Part shown: piece after piece, positions 17,563 through 25,952 of the stretch
How the letters are laid out: each line of letters starts with the position of its first letter
How positions within the stretch are numbered: position 1 is the first letter of the stretch
DNA from: Pedobacter antarcticus
GTDB lineage: Bacteria; Bacteroidota; Bacteroidia; Sphingobacteriales; Sphingobacteriaceae
Direction of reading: 5' to 3'
Length of the DNA: 64,000 bases
Assembly: GCF_900112985.1 (NCBI RefSeq)
Contig: NZ_FONS01000001.1
Location: 369,730-433,729 of the forward strand
Translations under genes and position numbers: made by a program
The notes under the pieces: generated by a model
What the model was told of the DNA's origin: nothing
The model's database searches: none
Seen by the model: the letters and a program-made list of their open reading frames with translations, nothing else

Positions 17563-18708
17563 TTATCTAACCAGTCTGATCCCGCTGAACATCCAGCGCA
17601 GATCAGCGTGAAAAAAATTCCTGTATGTGTTCCTGCTATGCCCGTCAGCAGTAGCAATTGATGCGCCCCGCAGTACCTGCTGATTGACCATGAATTTACC
17701 GTTATATTCTCCTAGAGCACCAGGAGCTTTAGAAAAACCAGGGTAAGGCAAATAGGCACTTGACGTCCATTCCCAAAGCATACCCCAGTTAACCCGGGAA
17801 GATACGACCTCCCATTCAAACTCAGTTGGAAGACGCATCCCTTTCCAGGCAGCGAATGCATACGCTTCAAAATAGCTGATATGGCTCACCGGCTGATCCA
17901 GGTCTAATTTTTCCAAACCAGAATATCCATATCGCTGCCACTCCCCGTCGACCTCATACCAGTAAAGCGGTGCCTTTATACCTTGTAGCTTTACCCAGTC
18001 CCAACCTTCCGCGTGCCAGAGATTGAAATCCCGATATCCGCCTGAAGCTATAAATTCTACATATTCCTTGTTAGTTACCAGTGCAGTCGAGATCTCAAAC
18101 TCCCGTACATACACTTTATGCCGCCCCAGTTCATTATCAAAATAGAATCCTTCACCGGTATTACCTATTTCGTAAACACCGGCTTCACTACGAACCCAGC
18201 CAGGATTTTCACCTTTCAAGTTTTTCTCAATATGGTTTTCGCCATATGCGGGAAATAATGGATTGTGCCCGAGAATGTATTTAATATCATACCATAGTAA
18301 TTCCTGATGCTGCTGCTCATGATTAAGCCCGAGTTGAACCAAATCCAACACATCAGAACCTGCATTTTCCAGCAATTTTAACATGGCCTGATCTACATAC
18401 CGGCGATACAAAAAAATATCATCCACAGTTGGTCTGCTCAGGTTACCACGATCTGTCCTGATTACACGGGCACCAGCATTTTCATAGTAACTATTAAAAA
18501 CATAATCATAACCTGAATGGAAATGTTGATAGTCTTTAGCGTGCACGGAAAGGACGAAAGTTTCAAAAAACCAGGTAGTATGGCCCAGATGCCATTTAGG
18601 AGGACTTACATCCACCACTGGCTGTACTACATAGTCTTCCTTTTCCAATGCTGAGCATATCCGTTCCGTTGTAGAACGGACGGCCATAAATTTTTCATTT
18701 GGAGACAT
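17563..18708 (-). CDS. egtB: Sulfoxide synthase EgtB (non-haem iron)
   Basis: 381 residues. The N-terminal DinB-like domain supplies iron ligands: HLGHTTW (His43) and the H-x3-H-x-E motif NHEQQHQE (His130, His134). The C-terminal formylglycine-generating-enzyme/sulfatase-modifying domain contains RLPTEFEWEVVS, EWTSSAYLPYPGF and YRNFFHADLRWMFSG. EgtB joins a thiol donor to the imidazole C2 of hercynine using O2. The protein is shorter than mycobacterial EgtB, mainly between the EFEWE and WEWTS motifs. No egtA or egtC lies nearby, so direct use of cysteine, as in some other bacteria, is plausible but not shown. It lies 4 bp after the transporter gene and 3 bp before egtD. Confidence 0.93.
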   Translation of the reverse strand: MSPNEKFMAVRSTTERICSALEKEDYVVQPVVDVSPPKWHLGHTTWFFETFVLSVHAKDYQHFHSGYDYVFNSYYENAGARVIRTDRGNLSRPTVDDIFLYRRYVDQAMLKLLENAGSDVLDLVQLGLNHEQQHQELLWYDIKYILGHNPLFPAYGENHIEKNLKGENPGWVRSEAGVYEIGNTGEGFYFDNELGRHKVYVREFEISTALVTNKEYVEFIASGGYRDFNLWHAEGWDWVKLQGIKAPLYWYEVDGEWQRYGYSGLEKLDLDQPVSHISYFEAYAFAAWKGMRLPTEFEWEVVSSRVNWGMLWEWTSSAYLPYPGFSKAPGALGEYNGKFMVNQQVLRGASIATADGHSRNTYRNFFHADLRWMFSGIRLVR

Positions 18709-18712
18709 TTGC

Positions 18713-20293
18713 TTAATTTTTGGTTTGGTTAGTTAAGTCTGTTATTGTTTTAATACCTAATTCAGCGGCTTGTTCCTTCCGCATCATTAGCGCATAAGTG
18801 TTATTAAATCCTATAGGTTTAAGCCATTTTAAAGCATATTTCCTATGAAACTCCTGGTCGAGATAGTTTCGCGTAGCTGGAATATCTGTACGTAGGCGCT
18901 CACGCGTCTGCTTATCTGGCTGCAAAACGACCAATAAACCTGTTCCAGTATATTCAGGATAAAAATCAATCTGTTTGTTTTGCAAAGCATCGAAACAAAT
19001 CTTAGTACCGCCCAGCCCCGTTTTAGTTTCCACCAGAAAATCCGTATTTCCCAGAATTAAAATACGGTATATCTGTGCAAGAATATACTGTTCTCCGAAG
19101 ATTTTACTCCCAATCCTCACGGTAAGTGCCGGAACCCGGCCTGCTTTTAATGGCCTCGGCTTTTTATACAAATTATTGGAAACCATAAAGTCTAAAGCAA
19201 CTTTCTCAGGGCTTTGTTTGAGTTGGTCAACTTTATAATTCATTTCGGTCATTGCCGCTTCGCTGATTTTCCCCGATAACTCATTGAGTACAGCTTCCAA
19301 TCCCGGAAACTTCAAGAGCACATCCTCTCTAATTAATGGAGCAGCCTGATAGGCAGGAAAGAGATTTAAATCATCTTCGAGTGTAATCAAACTATAAGCT
19401 TTTAATCTGCCATCTGTACTATAACCGCTAATCACATCCAAATGCTTGTCTCTTGCAGCCTTATACATAACCGCATCGCTAATCACGACGGTCTCCATAT
19501 CCAAGTGATATAAAGATTTGAGGCCAATGTAACCGTCCTCCCTTCCCATGAACTCTGGCGTAAAACCAGCCAGTAATCTTCCTCCAAGCTTAGTGGGCAG
19601 GAGATAAAAAGAGGACAGCATAAGTATGATTACTGGCAGTGCAGCTTTCCAGAGCACCACCTTTTTTAAGCGGAAGCGTTGCACCCTTGACAGCATAAAA
19701 TCCAGTAAAATAGCAAGAAGAGCCGCTGGTATTGCGCCAGCGAGAATCATATTTGTATTATTAAGGGCTATCCCTCCAAAGATAAATTCGCCCAGACCGC
19801 CTGCTGCAATGTAAGCTGCGAGCGTGGCCACACCAACATTAATCACAGTGGCCGTTCTCACACCAGCCATAATCACTTCAAATGACAGAGGAAGTTCCAC
19901 TTTAAATAAAATCTGTAAATTATTCATCCCCATTCCTTTTGCTGCATCGATAACAATTGGACTAACACCCACAAGGCCGGTATATGTATTTCTGACTATC
20001 GGAAGTAACGCATAAAGAAACAATGCGAAAATGGCCGGCCTTGGACCGATTCCCAGTATAGGGATAAGAATTCCAAGTAAGGCAATACTCGGAATTGTCT
20101 GCAGAACACCAGCGACCCCTAAAACACCGCCAGCAAATTTCGGCTTTCTGCTAATCCATATACCCACTGGTACAGCAATTAAAATGGCTAGGACCAGCGA
20201 TATCATCGTCAGACCTATATGAGCTAATGTCTGACTGAGTAATTTACCGGACTGCTGCTGTATGAAATTAAAAAAATCTAAAACCTGACCCAT
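18713..20293 (-). CDS. egtU: Fused ABC permease/substrate-binding protein, EgtU-like, with permuted binding domain
   Basis: 526 residues from the ATG at 20293, one base after the ATPase stop; an in-frame ATG at 20317 would overlap that gene. Residues 1-205 are a BPD_transp_1 permease with EAA loop (SPIVIDAAKGMGMNNLQILF), and 211-232 are an extra membrane helix. The rest is an OpuAC-type binding domain on the outer side. Its two halves occur in reverse order. LLAGFTPEFMGREDGY, YSTDGRLKAY and LEDDLNLFPAY come first (239-375). A basic linker follows (376-390), then VRIGSKIFGEQYIL, GLGGTKICF, YPEYTGTG and FNNTYAL (391-526). The family covers glycine betaine, choline and ergothioneine (EgtU) importers. 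The location between egtV-like and egtB argues for ergothioneine or hercynine. Confidence 0.85.
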   Translation of the reverse strand: MGQVLDFFNFIQQQSGKLLSQTLAHIGLTMISLVLAILIAVPVGIWISRKPKFAGGVLGVAGVLQTIPSIALLGILIPILGIGPRPAIFALFLYALLPIVRNTYTGLVGVSPIVIDAAKGMGMNNLQILFKVELPLSFEVIMAGVRTATVINVGVATLAAYIAAGGLGEFIFGGIALNNTNMILAGAIPAALLAILLDFMLSRVQRFRLKKVVLWKAALPVIILMLSSFYLLPTKLGGRLLAGFTPEFMGREDGYIGLKSLYHLDMETVVISDAVMYKAARDKHLDVISGYSTDGRLKAYSLITLEDDLNLFPAYQAAPLIREDVLLKFPGLEAVLNELSGKISEAAMTEMNYKVDQLKQSPEKVALDFMVSNNLYKKPRPLKAGRVPALTVRIGSKIFGEQYILAQIYRILILGNTDFLVETKTGLGGTKICFDALQNKQIDFYPEYTGTGLLVVLQPDKQTRERLRTDIPATRNYLDQEFHRKYALKWLKPIGFNNTYALMMRKEQAAELGIKTITDLTNQTKN

Positions 20294-20294
20294 C

Positions 20295-21179
20295 TTATCG
20301 CCGTTTAAAATTCTCAAAAGCAGTTAAAATATCGGGCAGTTCCGGTATTTCCGCACCGGCATCTGTTCGGTTTTCCAATACATCCCAAACTGAAACTTTA
20401 GACGGAACACCCCTGCTGGTGAATAAATCAGTAAGCATTACCGTCTTGAATTCAAGCTGCGTTCGCTGGTCACTAAAAAAACTGCGGACAAAAGCATTTG
20501 CCGGATTAAACAACAAGTCCATTGCCGTCCCAATCTGCTGAATTTCACCTTTATCCATAAGGCAGATCCTGTCACCCAGTTCAAAAGCCTCCTGAACATC
20601 ATGCGTAACCATCAGGATCGTTTTGTTTTTCAACTCTTCCAGTTGCCGGAATTCCACGCGAATGTCTCTGCGTGTCAAAGCATCAAGTGCTCCAAAAGGC
20701 TCGTCCATAAGCAGCACAGGCGGATTCACCATTAATGAGCGGGCAAGTCCGACCCTTTGCTGCTGGCCGCCGCTCAAATTTTGCGGATAAAGTCCCGCAA
20801 TCTGCGCTGGCAGCCGTAATTTTTCCAGCAGTTCAAATGTACGTTTCCTGATGGCGTCCTCTTTCCAGTTCAGAAGCTTTGGCACAACTGCAATATTTTC
20901 TGCAACAGTAAAGTGAGGAAAGAGACCGTGGTGTTGTAACACATATCCAATGCCCCTGCGCAATTTCGAAGGGTCCTGTAAACTAGTATCAGTACCCTGT
21001 ATCCATACACGGCCGCTATCGGGTTCCAGTAAACGGTTAATCATTCGAAGAGTTGTTGTCTTGCCACAACCGCTTGTACCGAGCAGGACTAGGTTTTCTG
21101 CTTCGGCGATTTCAAAACTGACCTGATTAACTGCAGCCTCATTATTAAAGTATTTAACTAGGTTTTCTACCTTAATCAT
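20295..21179 (-). CDS. egtV: ABC transporter ATPase, EgtV/OpuCA-like
   Basis: 294 residues. Walker A GTSGCGKTT (34-42), the Q-loop near LQHHGLFPHF, the signature LSGGQ (135-139) and Walker B VLLMDEP (155-161) are intact. The C-terminal ~50 residues after the ATPase core lack the paired CBS domains found in osmotically gated OpuA/OpuC ATPases, which fits the EgtV type better than an osmoregulator. It is the energy-coupling partner of the fused permease encoded one base downstream, and lies 3 bp after the disulfide reductase gene. Betaine or choline uptake remains the alternative. Confidence 0.88.
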   Translation of the reverse strand: MIKVENLVKYFNNEAAVNQVSFEIAEAENLVLLGTSGCGKTTTLRMINRLLEPDSGRVWIQGTDTSLQDPSKLRRGIGYVLQHHGLFPHFTVAENIAVVPKLLNWKEDAIRKRTFELLEKLRLPAQIAGLYPQNLSGGQQQRVGLARSLMVNPPVLLMDEPFGALDALTRRDIRVEFRQLEELKNKTILMVTHDVQEAFELGDRICLMDKGEIQQIGTAMDLLFNPANAFVRSFFSDQRTQLEFKTVMLTDLFTSRGVPSKVSVWDVLENRTDAGAEIPELPDILTAFENFKRR

Positions 21180-21182
21180 TTG

Positions 21183-22562
21183 TTATACAGACATAAATAA
21201 ATTATTTAAAGATTCACTATATAAAGGATGTGCAAAAATTCCGCTCCTGATCTCATCGGCGGTAATCTTTCCCATCATTGCCATTTGCAGCACCGTCATA
21301 ATCTCGCCGCCCTGCTCACCAATTATTGCTGCCCCGAGAATACGGCGGCTTTTTTTATCAATAATCGCTTTCATTAAACCCCGAGTTTCTGCACTCTCGA
21401 TTGCCCGGGCTACATTTTTCATGGGGATGCTTGCTACAAGATAGTCTATTCCGGCTTCTTTTGCCTGACTTTCATTCATTCCGACCCTGCCTAACTGTGG
21501 GTCTGTAAACATACAATAAGGGATCATACGTTTACTGATATCTTTGTGACGACCATTCAATAGATTTTCCGTGATCACCAGATGGTCATTATAAGAAATA
21601 TGCGTAAAAGCCGGGCCGCCCTTCACATCACCTAGTGCATAAATATGTTGCTCGGCTGTTTGCAAACGCTTATTGACTTTAATAAATCCTTTTTCGTCAC
21701 ATACGACCCCTGTATTTTCCAGTCCGAGAGCGGCGGTTTGAGGCGTTCTACCAGAGGCCACAAGGACATGGCTGCAGTTTAAACTCGCAGGCCCTTTACC
21801 TCCACCGTCGAGTTTTACATGCACTTTTCCTAATTTAAGACTTAAAGACTCTACCTGCGTTTCCGTCCATACGCGAATACCATCCTGATCAAAAATGTCA
21901 CTCATAACCGTACAAATATCATCATCTTCCTTTGGCATCAGCCTATTAGACTTTTCGACTATAGTCACCTGGGAGCCTAATCTGCGAAACAACTGCGCAA
22001 ACTCCAGACCGATATAGCCAGCACCGATAATCAGCAAATGTTCAGGAACTTCTTTAATTTCAAGTAAAGTAGTAGAAGTCAGATATGGGATCTCCTTCAA
22101 ACCATCAATATCTGGAATAAAAGGCGTACAACCTGTATTGATAAAAATCTTTTTCGCTGTATAGTTTTCGAAAGAACCGTCATTTTTATCCACATAAAGT
22201 GTATGGGGGTCGACAAATCTGGCAGTACCATAAATAACGGTAAGATTCTTAGTTTCTTCAAGACCTTTGGTTGCACCTTCACGAAACTGCTTTACGATGG
22301 TGGATTTACGGTCCATGATCGCTTTAAAATCAACTCTATATTCGGGAATATGGATACCGAGCTCATCACTTCTTCCAGCCATATACGCCATTCTAGCTGA
22401 AGCAATCATGGTTTTAGTCGGCGTGCATCCATCGTTTATACAAGTGCCGCCTATTGCTCTTTTTTCTATTAACGCTGTTTTCCAGCCCGCAGCAGCCAAT
22501 TTCTTGGCGAGCGGAACACCAGCCTGACCCGCCCCGATTACAATCGCATCAAATTTATTCAT
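21183..22562 (-). CDS. FAD-dependent pyridine nucleotide-disulfide oxidoreductase (mercuric reductase/lipoamide dehydrogenase-like)
   Basis: 459 residues. FAD-binding GAGQAG lies at 10-15, the redox-active disulfide GGTCINDGCTPTK (Cys41, Cys46) follows, and NAD(P)-binding IIGAGYIGLEFAQLF is in the middle. The C-terminal dimer interface carries the catalytic FAHPLYSES (His445, Glu450). All elements of an active disulfide reductase are present. There is no N-terminal HMA domain and no C-terminal Cys pair as in true MerA. It is the first gene of the ergothioneine operon, which suggests reduction of a low-molecular-weight disulfide, perhaps an oxidised ergothioneine or mixed disulfide. That role is inference. 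It may also act on a general substrate. Confidence 0.85.
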   Translation of the reverse strand: MNKFDAIVIGAGQAGVPLAKKLAAAGWKTALIEKRAIGGTCINDGCTPTKTMIASARMAYMAGRSDELGIHIPEYRVDFKAIMDRKSTIVKQFREGATKGLEETKNLTVIYGTARFVDPHTLYVDKNDGSFENYTAKKIFINTGCTPFIPDIDGLKEIPYLTSTTLLEIKEVPEHLLIIGAGYIGLEFAQLFRRLGSQVTIVEKSNRLMPKEDDDICTVMSDIFDQDGIRVWTETQVESLSLKLGKVHVKLDGGGKGPASLNCSHVLVASGRTPQTAALGLENTGVVCDEKGFIKVNKRLQTAEQHIYALGDVKGGPAFTHISYNDHLVITENLLNGRHKDISKRMIPYCMFTDPQLGRVGMNESQAKEAGIDYLVASIPMKNVARAIESAETRGLMKAIIDKKSRRILGAAIIGEQGGEIMTVLQMAMMGKITADEIRSGIFAHPLYSESLNNLFMSV

Positions 22563-22697
22563 GGACTATTGATTTGAAGGCTAACTGGGTTTATTCCCTG
22601 CCCCTTGTTACAACAATCAATTTGGAAAAATGTCAGAAAAATTTATAAAATGAGTTCAATTACTTTACACGAAAGGATGTGAACGGATTAAAAACAT

Positions 22698-22724
22698 AAA
22701 AACCGGCAGTATATGCCGGTTTTT
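22698..22724 (-). terminator. Rho-independent terminator of the copper operon
   Basis: AAAAACCGGCA and TGCCGGTTTTT pair around a five-base loop. On the minus strand the hairpin is followed by T residues, immediately after the AraC-type regulator gene. Confidence 0.75.
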
Positions 22725-22725
22725 A

Positions 22726-23292
22726 TTAAATAACCTGATCGAGAGGTTTACGTTTACCTGGCGGTAATGCCTTGTATTTGCTCGGGCTAAGACCTGTTAC
22801 ACTTTTAAACTGGGTTGATAGATGTGCACTGCTGCTATAACCCATTTGAAACGCTATCTCACTAAGATTATATTCACCATATTCGAGCAGCTCTTTAACT
22901 TTCTCGACTTTCTGCTGAATGATGTATTTTTCGATCGTGGTCCCTTCAATTTCGGAAAACAACCTGCTCAAATAAGCATAATCCTTGTTAAGGCGTTCTG
23001 CTACCAACTGGGCAGGGCTTTGTTTCAACTCATTTAAAGGACTTTGATGAATGATTGAAATTACCTGATTTTTAATCTGTTCGGTCAGCTTGTCCTTCTC
23101 TTTGTCTATCAGTTCAAAACCTAGCACCTGCATAGCAGAGGCTATCTGAATACGCTGTTGCTGATTTGGTTCAGGTTCAACATTTACAAGGCCTAATGAA
23201 ATCTGTTCAATTTCGAAACCAAGCTGTTTAAGTTGTTGTCCCACAATCAGGATACAACGGTCACAAACCATATTTTTAATATGGAGCTGCAT
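22726..23292 (-). CDS. AraC-family regulator with N-terminal HMA-like metal-binding domain
   Basis: 188 residues. The first ~65 resemble a ferredoxin-fold heavy-metal-associated domain: MQLHIKNMVCDRC (Cys10, Cys13), a central strand ISLGLVNVE and MQVLGFELID. The C-terminal ~95 residues are a two-HTH AraC DNA-binding domain (RLNKDYAYLSRLFSEIEGTT; LSEIAFQMGYSSSAHLSTQF). It is the last gene of the operon after copA and the CopZ-like gene, one base apart from the latter. This strongly suggests a copper-responsive regulator in which metal binds the HMA-like part. That mechanism is inferred. Confidence 0.85.
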   Translation of the reverse strand: MQLHIKNMVCDRCILIVGQQLKQLGFEIEQISLGLVNVEPEPNQQQRIQIASAMQVLGFELIDKEKDKLTEQIKNQVISIIHQSPLNELKQSPAQLVAERLNKDYAYLSRLFSEIEGTTIEKYIIQQKVEKVKELLEYGEYNLSEIAFQMGYSSSAHLSTQFKSVTGLSPSKYKALPPGKRKPLDQVI

Positions 23293-23293
23293 A

Positions 23294-23506
23294 TCAGATT
23301 CTTTCCGCGTTGAAACCTGCAGTACTCAAGGTATTTATAATGTCGGAATCTTTAACTTCCCCTGAAGCTTCCACGGTCAGTATTTTGTCAGCGGCAAGTG
23401 TATCCACCTCCCAGTTTTTCACACCAGCAAGCTGATCCAGGTGAGGCTTAACAGTTGCGATACATCCGCCGCATTTAATATTTGTTTTAAATTGTAATGT
23501 GTCCAT
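23294..23506 (-). CDS. HMA-domain copper chaperone, CopZ-like
   Basis: 70 residues, one heavy-metal-associated domain. The metal site is IKCGGC (Cys12, Cys15), where GMxCxxC is the usual form. The ferredoxin-like fold is supported by VKNWEVDTLAADKILTVE and IINTLSTAGFNAERI. Such proteins carry Cu(I) to the N-terminal domain of the P-type ATPase. It lies 11 bp after copA and one base before the AraC-type regulator. The replacement of the usual Met before the first Cys by Lys is a small departure from the CopZ consensus. Confidence 0.88.
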   Translation of the reverse strand: MDTLQFKTNIKCGGCIATVKPHLDQLAGVKNWEVDTLAADKILTVEASGEVKDSDIINTLSTAGFNAERI

Positions 23507-23517
23507 TTTTCTTGAAT

Positions 23518-25755
23518 TTAAAGTTTAATTAATTTTAAACGGAGACTGTTGACAACAACAGAAACCGAACTCAATGCCATTGCAGCTCCTGCGATCATCG
23601 GGTTAAGCAAAAAGCCATTAAAAGGATATAAAATACCGGCAGCCAAAGGTATGCCAATCAAATTGTAAATAAATGCCCAAAACAGATTCTGTTTGATTGT
23701 TCTTACTGTTGCACCCGATAACTTCAGTGCTTTAGGAATCTGGCGCAGATCAGAGGAGATTATAGTCAACTTAGCCACATCGATAGCAATAGCCGAACCC
23801 TGAGCCATTGCTATGGAAAGATCAGCCTGCGCAAGCGCTTCACTATCATTAATTCCATCACCGGCCATTCCGACAATGCGGCCTTCCTTTTGAAGTTTCC
23901 TTACGAAATCTGCCTTATCGGAAGGCATCAAATCCGCCTGGAAATGAGTAATACCAGCCATCTTTGCGACCGCTCCAGCTGTAAATGCATTATCACCGGT
24001 GAGCATATGAATTTCGATTCCCTGTTTCCTTAATAAAGTGATCGCATCGGCGGCCCCCTCCTTCAATTGATCCGCTACAGCGAGCACGAGTAATAATTCC
24101 TTGCCATTATGCAGATATATTACCGTTGCCGCTTCGGACTGATAATTGATTACCGCAGTTTGCAGTTTTTCAGGAATGTGCATCTCCGGTTTTAAGATCT
24201 TATGACTTCCTACAGTATATTTCAGACCATCTGCAATAACCTCTACACCTTTTCCAGTAATACTTTTGAAGTCAGACACCCGAGCCGCAACAACTTTTTT
24301 ATTACGCAGATCATTAACAATTGCAGTTGCAAGCGGGTGTTCTGATTGCTGCTCCGCCGCCAGAAGAATACCAAGCAAAGTATCAGAATTCACCATCTGG
24401 TTATCAGATATTTTAACATCCGTAACTAAAGGTTTACCCAATGTAATTGTACCGGTTTTATCCAGAATAAGAGTGTCAATTTTGTGACCTGATTCTAAAG
24501 CTTCGGCATCTTTAATTAGAATACCATTTTCAGCACCTCTTCCTATCCCAACCATAATAGCGGTGGGTGTTGCCAGTCCTAATGCACACGGACATGCAAT
24601 AACCAGCACTGTCACCATGGCGAGTAAGCCCTGGCTAAGTTTATACTCTCCTCCAAAGAGCAACCAGGCTCCCAGCGTACATATCGCGATTAATAAGACG
24701 ACCGGGACAAAAATGCCGGCAATTTTATCGACTAACTTTTGAACCGGGGCTTTAGATCCCTGAGCCTGTTGCACCATTTTAATAATCTGTGCAAGCAACG
24801 TTTCTGCACCAACCTTTTCAGCGACAAACTGAAAACTTCCTTTTTGATTAATTGTACCTGCAAAAACCTGCTTACCTTCTTCTTTAAACACAGCTACTGG
24901 TTCACCGCTAATCATACTCTCATCAACGTAAGAGTTTCCAGAAGAAACTTTTCCATCTACGGGAATCTTGTCACCCGGCTTAACACGCAGTATATCACCC
25001 TGTTTAACTGCAGAGACTTGAATTTCCTGCTCCTGACCATTACCATCAACCAAAACAACCGTCTGCGGTTGCAGACCAATCAATTTTTTTATGGCAGATG
25101 AAGTGTTAGATTTCGCGTTTTCCTCCAGCAATTTACCTAGCATGATAAAAACAATCACCACCGCAGCTGCCTCATAATAAACATGCGGGTGCATCCCTCT
25201 GCTGTGCCAGAATTCAGGATAGAAAGTATTAAACAAACTGAAAAGAAATGCGATACCGGTACTCAGTGCTACAAGACTATCCATGTTTGCTTTACCGTGC
25301 CTGGCTTGTTTATAGGCATTAATAAAGAAGCTTCTGCCAAAGACGAATAAAACCGGGGCAGTAAAAACAAGCATTATATAATTTGCATTGGGCATATCCA
25401 TCAAAAACATACCCAGTACAACTACCGGAAAGGTCAAAGCGGCCGCATAAATAGTGCGTTTTTTTAAGGCTTGAAATTGTTCACGCTGAATATCCTGTTG
25501 CTTTTCCTTACCTGAAACCTGATCAAGAATAAGATCATAACCGACAGATTGTAATACTTTTTTAAACTGTTCAGGCTGTATAATTTCGGAATTATAGGCA
25601 ACTGTTACTTCCTGAGTAGCATAGTTGACCTCTGCACTCGATATCCCAGGCTGCTCAGCAAGCATAGACTGAACGCTAACTGCACAACCCGCACAAGTCA
25701 TCCCCAATACTGGTAAAGAAAGGGTTTCTAAAGAATTTGCTGTTGTCATATTCAT
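23518..25755 (-). CDS. copA: Copper-translocating P1B-type ATPase CopA
   Basis: About 745 residues from the ATG at 25755 (25749 is an alternative; a TTG further out at 25767 is less likely). There is one N-terminal HMA domain with GMTCAGC. The membrane ion-binding motif ACPCALGLATPTA, the phosphorylation site DKTGT and the hinge MAGDGINDSEALAQAD are intact, with the HP motif in SEHPLA. CPC plus HMA marks a Cu(I) exporter. It is the first gene of the operon with a CopZ-like chaperone and an AraC/HMA regulator. Only one HMA domain is present, as is common in Bacteroidota. Confidence 0.95.
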   Translation of the reverse strand: MNMTTANSLETLSLPVLGMTCAGCAVSVQSMLAEQPGISSAEVNYATQEVTVAYNSEIIQPEQFKKVLQSVGYDLILDQVSGKEKQQDIQREQFQALKKRTIYAAALTFPVVVLGMFLMDMPNANYIMLVFTAPVLFVFGRSFFINAYKQARHGKANMDSLVALSTGIAFLFSLFNTFYPEFWHSRGMHPHVYYEAAAVVIVFIMLGKLLEENAKSNTSSAIKKLIGLQPQTVVLVDGNGQEQEIQVSAVKQGDILRVKPGDKIPVDGKVSSGNSYVDESMISGEPVAVFKEEGKQVFAGTINQKGSFQFVAEKVGAETLLAQIIKMVQQAQGSKAPVQKLVDKIAGIFVPVVLLIAICTLGAWLLFGGEYKLSQGLLAMVTVLVIACPCALGLATPTAIMVGIGRGAENGILIKDAEALESGHKIDTLILDKTGTITLGKPLVTDVKISDNQMVNSDTLLGILLAAEQQSEHPLATAIVNDLRNKKVVAARVSDFKSITGKGVEVIADGLKYTVGSHKILKPEMHIPEKLQTAVINYQSEAATVIYLHNGKELLLVLAVADQLKEGAADAITLLRKQGIEIHMLTGDNAFTAGAVAKMAGITHFQADLMPSDKADFVRKLQKEGRIVGMAGDGINDSEALAQADLSIAMAQGSAIAIDVAKLTIISSDLRQIPKALKLSGATVRTIKQNLFWAFIYNLIGIPLAAGILYPFNGFLLNPMIAGAAMALSSVSVVVNSLRLKLIKL

Positions 25756-25764
25756 TTGTTTCCA

Positions 25765-25772
25765 CAAAGATA
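25765..25772 (-). promoter_or_regulatory. Candidate promoter -7 box of the copper operon
   Basis: On the minus strand this reads TATCTTTG, matching TAnnTTTG. It lies only ~10 bp before the copA ATG at 25755, so the transcript would be almost leaderless, or start at 25749. Confidence 0.35.
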
Positions 25773-25952
25773 GGTGCCAGTTCAGCGAATAAATTACAGG
25801 ATTTGACTTTAAACTTTCATAATTCTGTTTTATAAACCATTTGTTAATATAGAATTACTTTACAGCTTATACTGAACTTTTAGTTTTGCGCATTAGTGTC
25901 TCTTTAGTACTTCAGAGGCCCTGAATTTAATCAAATTGTTTAATTTAGTTCT

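Noticed and set aside
24739..25101. 120-residue plus-strand frame inside copA
   Set aside because: It lies fully antisense to a well-conserved ATPase domain and has no family features, so it is a shadow frame.
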